Source: Janthinobacterium sp. GW458P (lineage in GTDB: Bacteria; Pseudomonadota; Gammaproteobacteria; Burkholderiales; Burkholderiaceae_D). From it: 46,538 nt of DNA. Positions within the stretch are counted from its first letter, which is position 1, and every line of letters starts with the position of its first letter. Below are positions 17,622 through 25,983 of this stretch, one piece after another. Location of the stretch: assembly GCF_002127585.1 (NCBI RefSeq), contig NZ_NEGZ01000044.1, positions 1 to 46,538 of the forward strand, in the 5' to 3' direction. A model generated the notes under the pieces. It worked only from the letters and a program-made list of their open reading frames with translations, searched no databases and had not been told where the DNA came from. Both the position numbers and the translations under genes were made by a program.

Positions 17622-18644
17622 TTAAAACTCCACGGGCCGCGCCTCGCGCATCGCCTGCGTCATGGCCAGGCCGATGCGCGTCGCTTCCGTCGCGTCGTGC
17701 AGGGTCAATGACAAGGTGCGCCGGCCCAGCGCCGCATCCGTGAATTCCTGCGCCTCGATCAAAAAGGCGTCGGCGAAGCGGGCATAGAAGTCCGGCGTGC
17801 ATTCGTTGCGCACGCCGTGCGCATCGGAAATTTCCACCCTGTTCAGGCGCGGATTGCTGCCCACGGCCAGGCGGCCGCCCGTGCCGAACACTTCCGTCAG
17901 GGTTTCATGGCCATGCGCCATGGTGCGCGACGCCATGAAGCTGGCCATGCTGCCGTCGCTGAACTCGACCGTCGCCAGGCCGTTGTCGACGTCGCCGAAC
18001 GCCTGCAAGCCCGTGTGGATGGCGTTGGTGCCGCTCGCATACACGCGTCTGGGCACGGGATTGCCCAGCAGCCAGCGCGCCAGGTCGATATCGTGCACGC
18101 TGCAATCGAGGAAGATGCCGCCGCTGGTGGGGGCAAAGCGCATGAAGGCGCCGCTGGGGTCGTTCTGGTCGCAGGTTTGCGAACGCACCAGATACGGCTT
18201 GCCGATCAGCCCTAGTGCGATCTTTTGCTGCGCGTCATGGTAGCTGGCGTCGAAACGCCGCACGAAGCCGATCATGACGGTCAGCTGCGGGTGGCGCGCC
18301 GCTTCGGCTTCCACCTTCAGGCAATCGGCCAGATCCAGCGACAGCGGTTTTTCGCAAAATACGTGCTTGCCGGCGCGCAAGGCGGCGATGATCTGGTCCG
18401 CATGCAGCGAGGTGGGCGTGACGAGAAAGACGGCGTCCAGGCCCGGATGGGCCAGCAGGGCGTCGTAGTCGGCATAGCCGGTGGTGATGCCGAGCTGGCT
18501 GGCGGCCCAGTCCAGTTCGGCGGGCACGGGGCTGCAGGCTGCCACGACTTCGGCGTTCGGCACGCGCTGCGCCAGGTTGATGGCGTGGCGCTGGCCCAGC
18601 CGGCCCAGGCCGACGATGCCGACTTTTAATGTTGGGGATGACAT
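17622..18644 (-). CDS. Gfo/Idh/MocA oxidoreductase, inositol dehydrogenase-like
   Basis: NAD(P)-dependent dehydrogenase of 340 residues. The nucleotide-binding loop is VGLGRLGQRH (11-20), the catalytic lysine is K99 in FCEKP, and the D180/H184 pair is in FLDCSVHDIDLARW, as in IolG-type enzymes. TGGAGA lies before ATG 18644. It is the third gene of a leftward regulator, iolG, oxidoreductase unit, 28 bases after iolG. In the inositol setting it may oxidise scyllo- or D-chiro-inositol, or reduce an inosose to link isomers. It is only moderately similar to the neighbouring IolG, so it is not a simple recent duplicate. The exact substrate is not readable. Confidence 0.85.
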   Translation of the reverse strand: MSSPTLKVGIVGLGRLGQRHAINLAQRVPNAEVVAACSPVPAELDWAASQLGITTGYADYDALLAHPGLDAVFLVTPTSLHADQIIAALRAGKHVFCEKPLSLDLADCLKVEAEAARHPQLTVMIGFVRRFDASYHDAQQKIALGLIGKPYLVRSQTCDQNDPSGAFMRFAPTSGGIFLDCSVHDIDLARWLLGNPVPRRVYASGTNAIHTGLQAFGDVDNGLATVEFSDGSMASFMASRTMAHGHETLTEVFGTGGRLAVGSNPRLNRVEISDAHGVRNECTPDFYARFADAFLIEAQEFTDAALGRRTLSLTLHDATEATRIGLAMTQAMREARPVEF

Positions 18645-18672
18645 GGTGTCTCCAGATAGCTTTATTATTGGT

Positions 18673-19662
18673 TTATACAGTGACCACGCGCTGTTCGCGC
18701 CACGACAGGGTGGCCGCCTCGGCCAGTTCCAGGGCCTTCAAGCCATCGTGGACGGTGGTGCGCAGCGGCGTGCCGTGGCTGAGGGCGTCGAAGAAATGCG
18801 CCATTTCCTGCGCGTAAGCATGGCGATAACGTTCCAGGAAAAAATCTTCCGGCTTGTCCACGCTGACGTTCACGGCACCATAGGCTGTCACTTCCGTCGG
18901 CTTGTGATTGCCTGCTTGCAGCATGCCGGCGCTGCCCAGCACTTCGAAGCGCTGGTCGTAGCCGTAGGCGGCGCGGCGCGAGGCATTGATCTGGCACAAA
19001 CGTCCCTTGGCCGTGCGGATGGTGACGACGGCCGTATCGAGGTCGCCCGCCGCGCCGATGGCCGGGTCGACGAGGCAGCTGCCCGTGGCGTGCACGCTGA
19101 CGGCTTCATCGTCGAGTATCCAGCGGAAGATGTCGAAGTCGTGGATCAGCATATCCTTGAAGATGCCGCCCGAGACCTTGATGTAGCTCACGGGCGGCGG
19201 GCCTGGATCGCGGCTGGTAACCACCAGCAATTCCGGCGTGCCGATCTCGCCCGCTTCGATGCGTGTCTTGACGGCATTGAAGGTGGGATCGTAGCGGCGC
19301 TGGAAGCCCAGCATGCACAGCACCTTGGCTTCCTTGACGGCGGCGGCGCAGGCGCGCGCCCGGTCCAGCGTCAAATCGACGGGTTTTTCGCAAAAGATGG
19401 CCTTGCCGGCGGCGGCCGAGCGCAGGATCAGGTCCGCGTGTGTGTCCGTGCTCGAGGCGATGACGACGGCCTTGACGGCCGGGTCGGCCAGCGCCGCTTC
19501 CACCGTGGCGCTGCTGCCGCCATGCAGGCCGGCCAAGGCGGCCGCCGCTTCCTGGTTGACGTCGACCACGTACTTGAACTGCACGCCGGGCTGGGCAGCC
19601 AGGTTGGCCGCGTGGATTTTGCCGATGCGTCCGGCGCCGAATAACGCTACTTCAATCATCAT
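18673..19662 (-). CDS. iolG: myo-Inositol 2-dehydrogenase
   Basis: Enzyme of 329 residues that oxidises myo-inositol to 2-keto-myo-inositol (scyllo-inosose) with NAD, the first catabolic step. The Rossmann loop FGAGRIGKIHAAN (8-20), catalytic K93 in CEKP, and D170/H174 in IFKDMLIHDFDIFRW are all present. CAGGAGAAC precedes ATG 19662, and the start lies inside the last eleven bases of the regulator gene. All other pathway enzymes are on the divergent strand in this locus. The family also contains dehydrogenases for other sugars, but the context makes IolG the best call. Confidence 0.88.
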   Translation of the reverse strand: MMIEVALFGAGRIGKIHAANLAAQPGVQFKYVVDVNQEAAAALAGLHGGSSATVEAALADPAVKAVVIASSTDTHADLILRSAAAGKAIFCEKPVDLTLDRARACAAAVKEAKVLCMLGFQRRYDPTFNAVKTRIEAGEIGTPELLVVTSRDPGPPPVSYIKVSGGIFKDMLIHDFDIFRWILDDEAVSVHATGSCLVDPAIGAAGDLDTAVVTIRTAKGRLCQINASRRAAYGYDQRFEVLGSAGMLQAGNHKPTEVTAYGAVNVSVDKPEDFFLERYRHAYAQEMAHFFDALSHGTPLRTTVHDGLKALELAEAATLSWREQRVVTV

Positions 19663-20518
19663 GTTCTCCTGGGGTGTGGATTTCTTCGATGTCGAGCTCT
19701 AGTTTGTATGCCAGCGCGATGAACAGCGCCTGGCACAGGCAGATGGTGCTCGTCAGCGAGCGGAAGGCGAAGGCGCTGCCCTCGGTGACGGTGAGCAGCG
19801 CGTCGGCCGCCCGCGCGAGCGGGGCCAGCTTGCTGTCGGTAATCACCAGGACCTTGGCGCCCTTGTCCTGCGCCGCCTTGATGCACTGCTGGGTTTCCTT
19901 GCCGTAAGGCGAGAAACTGATGGCGATCGCCACATCGCGTTCGCGCACGCTGCGCATCTGTTCGCGGTGCATGCCGCCCAGTCCGCTAATCAGGTGTACG
20001 CGCTTGTCCGTGTGTTCCAGCGCGTAGGCGATGTAGGAGGCGATCGGGAACGAGCGGCGCACGCCGATCACATAGATATTTTCAGCTTTCAGCAGCAGGT
20101 TGACGGCCGCTTCCAGCTGGGCGTCGTCGAGGCCGGCCGCCAGGTCGTCGAGGCCGGCGCGGCTGGCGCCGACGAATTCGCGCGTCAGGTCGCCCGCGCT
20201 CAGGGCCGCGTCGCGCGTGGAAATGAGCTTGCGGATGCGCTGCTGGTAGTCGGGCGTGGCGCCGGCCTGGTCCGTGTAAGCCTGGCGGAATACATCCTGC
20301 ATTTCAGAAAAGCCCGTGTAGCCGAAGCGCTGCGCGAAACGCACGATGGCCGACGGCTGCACGTCGCAGGCGGCGGCGATGTCGCTGATGCGTTCGAGCA
20401 TCAGGCTGGCGCGATGCTTTTCAATGTATTGGGCGATGACTTTCAACTGGCGCGACAGGTTGTCGTACTCGGCGGCAATGTGCTGCATCAGCTGTTCGAT
20501 GGGGGCGGTGGCTGCCAT
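19652..20518 (-). CDS. iolR: RpiR-family transcriptional regulator of inositol genes
   Basis: DNA-binding regulator of 288 residues. The N-terminal helix-turn-helix (about 1-80) includes ISDIAAACDVQPSAIVRFAQ, the RpiR-type recognition region. The C-terminal SIS domain (about 125-265) has IYVIGVRRSFPIA and AISFSPYGKETQQC, the sugar-phosphate binding loop. In other proteobacteria RpiR-type IolR represses iol genes and is relieved by a pathway intermediate. Its own promoter region faces the inositol ABC operon and contains inverted repeats, consistent with control of both directions including itself. The name iolR follows from family and position. Confidence 0.85.
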   Translation of the reverse strand: MAATAPIEQLMQHIAAEYDNLSRQLKVIAQYIEKHRASLMLERISDIAAACDVQPSAIVRFAQRFGYTGFSEMQDVFRQAYTDQAGATPDYQQRIRKLISTRDAALSAGDLTREFVGASRAGLDDLAAGLDDAQLEAAVNLLLKAENIYVIGVRRSFPIASYIAYALEHTDKRVHLISGLGGMHREQMRSVRERDVAIAISFSPYGKETQQCIKAAQDKGAKVLVITDSKLAPLARAADALLTVTEGSAFAFRSLTSTICLCQALFIALAYKLELDIEEIHTPGEHDD

Positions 20519-20586
20519 GTGTTTTCCTTGGTGTACTTGCTGGGCCGCGCTGGCGTATCAATTCCATGCGGCTGGTTCTGGCGAGA

Positions 20587-20615
20587 ATTATAGGAGGGAA
20601 TCCTAAAAATAGAAA
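20587..20615 (-). promoter_or_regulatory. Predicted promoter of iolR-iolG
   Basis: On the minus strand a consensus -10 TATAAT occupies 20592-20587. A -35-like TTTCTA at 20615-20610 is 17 bases upstream, matching TTGACA at three positions. The -35 lies inside the inverted repeat at 20607-20628, and the shorter repeat at 20591-20605 fills the spacer. Binding there would block this promoter, consistent with autoregulation. Confidence 0.5.
20591..20605. promoter_or_regulatory. Inverted repeat TAGGA-N5-TCCTA
   Basis: Perfect five-base arms TAGGA and TCCTA surround GGGAA, next to the larger repeat at 20607-20628, within the predicted iolR promoter. It could be a second operator half or a separate site. 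Confidence 0.4.
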
Positions 20616-20628
20616 CGAATTTCTATTT
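20607..20628. promoter_or_regulatory. Inverted repeat, candidate IolR operator
   Basis: Perfect nine-base arms AAATAGAAA and TTTCTATTT surround CGAA. The inner part AGAA-N6-TTCT resembles the GGAA-N6-TTCC element that I recall being reported for an RpiR-type IolR in Sinorhizobium, differing by one base per half. It overlaps the predicted iolR -35 box and lies 22 bases upstream of the possible -35 of the ABC operon. Confidence 0.5.
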
Positions 20629-20649
20629 ATATTTATTTTGAAAATTTTA

Positions 20650-20678
20650 TTGCATTTGTCTTTTTTGTGGCCTAAGCT
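20650..20678 (+). promoter_or_regulatory. Possible promoter of the inositol ABC-iol operon
   Basis: TTGCAT (20650-20655) and TAAGCT (20673-20678) are 17 bases apart, about 100 bases before the binding-protein start. The -35 is fair and the -10 weak. AT-rich sequence upstream (20607-20650) could act as an UP element or operator. Confidence 0.35.
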
Positions 20679-20774
20679 GTGCGCAGTGCATCGGGTCTTG
20701 CCGGTTGTCCGGTTCCCCGCTGACACGCTTCAAAAGCTGGCAACTATAAAAATCAATCCTTCAAGGAGACATTC

Positions 20775-21821
20775 ATGCAAAGCAATAAGCGTAAGGGATT
20801 TCTGAAGAGCCTGGCCATGCTGGGACTCGGCCTGGGACTGGGTCTGGGCATGAGCGCCAGCCACGCGGCGGGCGAGAAATTCGTGCTGATCAGCCATGCG
20901 CCCGATTCCGATTCCTGGTGGAATACGATCAAAAATTCCGTCAAGCAAGCAGGTGAAGACTTCAATGTCACCGTCGACTACCGCAACCCGCCGAATGGCG
21001 ACCTGGCCGACATGGCGCGCCTGGTCGAGCAATCGGCGGCCCGCAACTATGACGGCGTGATCGTCAGCATCGCCGACTTCAGCGTGCTGCAAAAACCGCT
21101 GGGCCTCGTTGCCGCCAAGAAGATTCCGTTTGTCACGATCAACTCCGGCACCCTGGCGCAAAGCGAGCAGCTGGGCGCCGTGATGCACGTGGGCCAGCCT
21201 GAATACGAGGCAGGCAAGGGCGCCGGCGAAAAAGCCAAGGCGGCCGGCATCAAGTCCTTCGTCTGCGTCAACCATTACGCGACGAACCCGTCGTCGTTCG
21301 AGCGTTGCCGCGGCTTTGCCGAGGCCATCGGCGTCGATTTCAAGGCCGCCACCCTGGATGCGGGCGAAGATCCGACCACCATCGAAAGCAAGCTGAGCGC
21401 CTACCTGCGCAACAACCCGAAAACCCAGGCCGTGCTGGCGCTGGGCCCCACCTCGGCCCACGCTTCGCTCAAGGCGCTGGAAAAGATGGGTTTGAAGGGC
21501 AAGATGTGGTTCGCCACGTTCGACCTGTCCGATGAAATCTCGAAAGGCATCAAGGATGGCAGCATCCAGTTCGCCATCGACCAGCAGCCCTACCTGCAAG
21601 GCTACATCCCCGTTGCCGTACTGGCCATCATGAAGCAGGACAAGACCACGGACCTGGCCAAGGTGCGCGAAAAGCTGGTCAATAACGCCAAGTTCAAGGC
21701 GCGCCTGGCCGAATACGGCCTGGCGCCATCGTATGGCCCGCGCCATATCGGTTCCGGTCCGGGTTATGTCACCAAGGACAATATCGGCAAGGTGGAGAAA
21801 TACGCCGGCCAGTTCCGTTAA
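20775..21821 (+). CDS. Inositol ABC transporter substrate-binding protein (CUT2 type)
   Basis: Periplasmic binding protein of 348 residues of the ribose/inositol type. CAAGGAG precedes ATG 20775. The signal peptide has an unusual Leu-Gly repeat (LGLGLGLGLGM, 16-26) and ends near SHA-AGE. The mature domain shows the type I periplasmic fold with SHAPDSDSWWNTIKNSVKQA at its start and VEQSAARNYDGVIVSI in the first lobe. It is the first gene of a rightward operon of ABC genes and inositol enzymes, so inositol is the likely ligand. A 260-base gap with a hairpin separates it from the permease gene. Confidence 0.9.
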   Translation: MQSNKRKGFLKSLAMLGLGLGLGLGMSASHAAGEKFVLISHAPDSDSWWNTIKNSVKQAGEDFNVTVDYRNPPNGDLADMARLVEQSAARNYDGVIVSIADFSVLQKPLGLVAAKKIPFVTINSGTLAQSEQLGAVMHVGQPEYEAGKGAGEKAKAAGIKSFVCVNHYATNPSSFERCRGFAEAIGVDFKAATLDAGEDPTTIESKLSAYLRNNPKTQAVLALGPTSAHASLKALEKMGLKGKMWFATFDLSDEISKGIKDGSIQFAIDQQPYLQGYIPVAVLAIMKQDKTTDLAKVREKLVNNAKFKARLAEYGLAPSYGPRHIGSGPGYVTKDNIGKVEKYAGQFR

Positions 21822-22081
21822 GCACCCGCTTTTCAATTCAATCAATACCTTACAACGTCTAACAAAACCGTAGCGAGCGGATGGGAGTTGTGGTTGAGAA
21901 GCGGAACTGGACGAATGTACAGTGAGCATCGGAGACCGCAAATCGCGACGCGCAGTAGATTTTGACAGGTGTTCTTAGTTGTTGTCCCCGCGCGCAGGCC
22001 TAGCTTGCCGGCGCGCGGGTCCTGCCGCCCTGGAATTGTTGTCGAGGCTGGCAGGTTGCTATAAATCAAGGGAGACATAGC
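21822..22081. other. Intercistronic region with candidate dispersed repeat
   Basis: This 260-base gap between the binding-protein and permease genes holds no gene. The stretch from about 21850 to 21975 has a composition and look unlike the flanking coding DNA and resembles an intergenic repeat I associate with betaproteobacterial genomes; no second copy is in the window. A GC-rich hairpin follows at 21987-22019, and GGGAGA before 22082 is the permease ribosome site. Confidence 0.4.
21987..22019 (+). other. Intercistronic hairpin, inositol ABC operon
   Basis: CCCGCGCGC (21987-21995) and GCGCGCGGG (22011-22019) are perfect nine-base arms around a 15-base loop that itself has GGC/GCC ends. No T-run follows. 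It lies between the binding-protein and permease genes, as in the other two ABC operons of the window. Confidence 0.7.
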
Positions 22082-23239
22082 ATGAGTACCGTGAAATTCA
22101 GCGTGGAACAGGGCGGCATGGCCGCCTCGGGCACGCCGCCGCAAAAGCAGGGCTTTGATGAGCGCGTGGGACAGGTCAGCTGGCTCAAGCGGCTGTTCAG
22201 CCGCCCGGAATTCGCCTCGATCTCGGGCGCCATCCTGGTGTTCGCCTTCTTCATCCTGACGGCCGGCGACTCTGGCATGTTCAACCTGGACGGCGTGATC
22301 AACTGGGCGCAGGTGGCCGCCTACCTGGGCATCATCGCCATCGGCGCCTGCGTCTTGATGATCGCCGGCGAATTCGACCTGTCGATCGGCTCCATGATCG
22401 GCTTTGCCGGCATGATGATCGCCATTCCTTCCGTCTATTTCCACTGGCCCGTGTGGGCCGCCATCCTGTTCGCCTTTGCCGGTTCGATGGCGCTGGGCTG
22501 GCTCAACGGCTACCTCGTCATCAAGACGCGCTTGCCTTCGTTCATCGTCACCCTGGCCTTTTTGTTCATCCTGCGCGGCCTGACCCTGGCCCTGTCCATC
22601 ATGTTCGCCAACCGCACCATCGTCAGCGGCATCGGCGCGCTGGCCGCCGACGACTGGCTGGCCACGACCCTGTTCCATGGCGAAGTGGGCACCTCGCTGT
22701 TCGCCTGGATGGCCAAGGCGGGCTGGATCACGGCGCTCGACAATGGCGCGCCGCTGGTCAAGGGCATACCCAAGGTCATCGTCTGGTGGGCCGGCCTGGC
22801 GCTCGTGTCCGGCTTCGTCCTGGCCCGCACCCGCATCGGCAACTGGATCTTCGCCGTCGGCGGCGACGCCAACGCGGCCAAGAACGTGGGCGTACCCGTG
22901 AAAACCATCAAGGTATCGCTGTTCGTCTTCACCGCCTTCTGCGCCTGCCTGTTTGCTACATTGCAAGTATTTGACGTGGGATCGGCCGCCGCCGACCGCG
23001 GCATGCAGAAGGAGTTCGAAGCCATCATCGCGGCCGTCATCGGCGGCGCCCTGCTGACGGGCGGCTACGGTTCCGTCGTCGGCGCCTGCTTCGGCGCGCT
23101 GATCTTCGGCGTGGTGCAGATCGGCATTACTTATACGAATATCAATTCCGACTGGTTCCGCGTCTTCCTCGGCGTCATGCTGCTGATCGCGGTACTGTTC
23201 AACAACTTTGTCCGTGCCCGTGTCACGGAAGCGAGATAA
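22082..23239 (+). CDS. Inositol ABC transporter permease (CUT2 type)
   Basis: Inner-membrane permease of 385 residues, longer than a typical RbsC because of an N-terminal cytoplasmic extension (to about residue 45) and a loop insertion near residue 185-215. Around ten hydrophobic segments are visible, such as AYLGIIAIGACVLMIAGEFD, with the AGEFDLSIGSM motif typical of ribose/inositol permeases. AGGGAGACATAG gives the ribosome site. A homodimer would form the channel with the next gene's ATPase. It follows the binding-protein gene after a structured 260-base gap and precedes the ATPase by three bases. Confidence 0.9.
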   Translation: MSTVKFSVEQGGMAASGTPPQKQGFDERVGQVSWLKRLFSRPEFASISGAILVFAFFILTAGDSGMFNLDGVINWAQVAAYLGIIAIGACVLMIAGEFDLSIGSMIGFAGMMIAIPSVYFHWPVWAAILFAFAGSMALGWLNGYLVIKTRLPSFIVTLAFLFILRGLTLALSIMFANRTIVSGIGALAADDWLATTLFHGEVGTSLFAWMAKAGWITALDNGAPLVKGIPKVIVWWAGLALVSGFVLARTRIGNWIFAVGGDANAAKNVGVPVKTIKVSLFVFTAFCACLFATLQVFDVGSAAADRGMQKEFEAIIAAVIGGALLTGGYGSVVGACFGALIFGVVQIGITYTNINSDWFRVFLGVMLLIAVLFNNFVRARVTEAR

Positions 23240-23242
23240 GCC

Positions 23243-24028
<786 letters not shown>

Positions 24029-24036
24029 GGATAACC

Positions 24037-25983
24037 ATGAATAACCCGACACAATTTGCCCAGGGCCGCGCGCTCGACGTGATCTGCCTGGGCCGCCTGG
24101 CGGTGGACCTGTACGCGCAGCAGATCGGCAGCCCGCTGGAAGACGCGACGAGTTTCGCCAAATACCTGGGCGGCTCGTCGGCGAACATCGCCTTCGGCAC
24201 GGCCCGCCTGGGCCTGAAGTCCGCCATGCTGTCGAAAGTGGGCGACGACCACATGGGGCGTTTCTTGACGGATACTTTGGCGCAGGAGGGCTGCGACGTC
24301 AGCCATGTCGGCATCGACCGCGACCGCCTGACGGCGCTCGTGATGCTGGGCATCAAGGACAAGAACACCTTCCCGCTGATCTTTTATCGCGAAAATTGCG
24401 CCGACATGGCCATCGACGCCGCGTCGGTGGATGCGGCCTTCATTGCCTCGAGCAAGGCGCTGTTGATCACCGGCACGCATTTCTCCACCGCCGCCATGCA
24501 CGCCGTCAGCACGCAGGCACTCACACTGGCGCGCGCCAATAATGTGCGCACCGTGCTCGATATCGATTACCGGCCCGTGCTGTGGGGCTTGTCGGGCAAG
24601 GCGGACGGCGAAACGCGCTTCGTCTCGAACGAAGGCGTCACCCGCCACTTGCAGGCGATCCTGCCGCAGTTCGACCTGATCGTCGGCACGGAAGAGGAAT
24701 TCATGATCGCCGGCGGCGGCTTTGATATCATGGCGTCCCTGCGCGCCGTGCGGGCCGCCACCCTGGCGACCCTGGTCGTCAAGCGGGGGCCGCTGGGCAG
24801 CGCCGTCATCGACAGCGTGGTGCCGGCCAGTCTGGATGACGCCTATAACTACCGCGGCGTGCGGGTGGAGGTGCTCAATGTGCTCGGCGCGGGCGACGCT
24901 TTTCTTTCCGGTTTCCTGAAAGGCTGGCTGCGCGGCGAGGATTACGAGGCGTGCTGCCGCTATGCGAACGGCTGCGGCGCGCTCGTCGTGTCGCGCCACG
25001 GCTGCGCGCCGGCCATGCCGTCGCCCGTGGAGCTCGATTATTTCCTCGCCAATGCGGCCAAACTGACGCAACCGGACCAGGACGCCACCTTGTCGCGCCT
25101 GCACCGCACGACGGTGGCGCGCCCGCAGTGGGACGAACTGTGCGTGTTTGCGTTCGATCACCGCACGCAATTCTTTGAGCTGGCGCAACAAGCGGGCGCG
25201 CCCGAATCGCGTATCTGGGCCTTGAAGCAATTGATGGTGCAAGCCGTGGCGCAGACGGAAACGGCCTTGCAGCTGGCCGGCAAGACGGGCGTGCTGATCG
25301 ATGGCCGCTATGGCGTCGACGCTCTCAACGATGCAACGGGACGGGGCTGGTGGATAGGCCGTCCCGTGGAATTGCCGGGATCAAACCCGCTGCAGTTCGA
25401 CTGGGGCCGCTCGATCGGCTCGCATCTGCTCAGCTGGCCGAAGGAACACGTGATCAAATGCCTGGTGCAGCTGCACCCGGACGACGCCGTGGAAAACCGC
25501 CTGGAGCAGGAAGCGCAGATCAAGGCCCTGTATGACGCGGCGCAAGTGAGCGGTCACGAACTGTTGCTCGAAGTCATACCGTCGGACGCCTTGCCGCAGG
25601 GTGACGATACCGTCTTGCGCGCCGTCAAGCGCCTGTACAACCTGGGCATCTATCCGGAATGGTGGAAGCTGGAAAGTATGTCGGCCAAGCAATGGCAAGC
25701 CATCGATGCCCTCGTGCACGAGCGCGATCCGCATTGCCGTGGCGTCGTCCTGCTGGGGTTGAACGCCCCCATCGACAAGCTGGCCGCCAGTTTCGAACAG
25801 GCCAGCGCCAGCAGCACCTGCAAGGGTTTCATGGTCGGTCGCACCATCTTCCAGGAACCGAGCCGCCGCTGGCTGGCCGGCGAGCTTGACGATGCGGGCC
25901 TGATTACCGCCGTACGGGCCAATTTCGAGCTGTTGATTGCCCTGTGGCAGCGCACGCGTAACCGACTGGAGCGTGCGGCATGA
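24037..25983 (+). CDS. iolC: Bifunctional 5-dehydro-2-deoxygluconokinase/phosphate aldolase
   Basis: Fusion of 648 residues. Residues 10-335 are a PfkB-type sugar kinase, with GGSSANIAFGTARLG near 45-59 and catalytic D287 in NVLGAGDAFLSG; this part phosphorylates 5-dehydro-2-deoxygluconate. Residues from about 365 to 645 are the DUF2090 domain (FAFDHRTQFFELAQQ at its start), the predicted aldolase that splits the phosphate into dihydroxyacetone phosphate and malonate semialdehyde. It therefore stands in for separate iolC and iolJ genes, and no separate iolJ is present. AAGGA precedes ATG 24037, and the stop overlaps iolD by four bases. Confidence 0.93.
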   Translation: MNNPTQFAQGRALDVICLGRLAVDLYAQQIGSPLEDATSFAKYLGGSSANIAFGTARLGLKSAMLSKVGDDHMGRFLTDTLAQEGCDVSHVGIDRDRLTALVMLGIKDKNTFPLIFYRENCADMAIDAASVDAAFIASSKALLITGTHFSTAAMHAVSTQALTLARANNVRTVLDIDYRPVLWGLSGKADGETRFVSNEGVTRHLQAILPQFDLIVGTEEEFMIAGGGFDIMASLRAVRAATLATLVVKRGPLGSAVIDSVVPASLDDAYNYRGVRVEVLNVLGAGDAFLSGFLKGWLRGEDYEACCRYANGCGALVVSRHGCAPAMPSPVELDYFLANAAKLTQPDQDATLSRLHRTTVARPQWDELCVFAFDHRTQFFELAQQAGAPESRIWALKQLMVQAVAQTETALQLAGKTGVLIDGRYGVDALNDATGRGWWIGRPVELPGSNPLQFDWGRSIGSHLLSWPKEHVIKCLVQLHPDDAVENRLEQEAQIKALYDAAQVSGHELLLEVIPSDALPQGDDTVLRAVKRLYNLGIYPEWWKLESMSAKQWQAIDALVHERDPHCRGVVLLGLNAPIDKLAASFEQASASSTCKGFMVGRTIFQEPSRRWLAGELDDAGLITAVRANFELLIALWQRTRNRLERAA

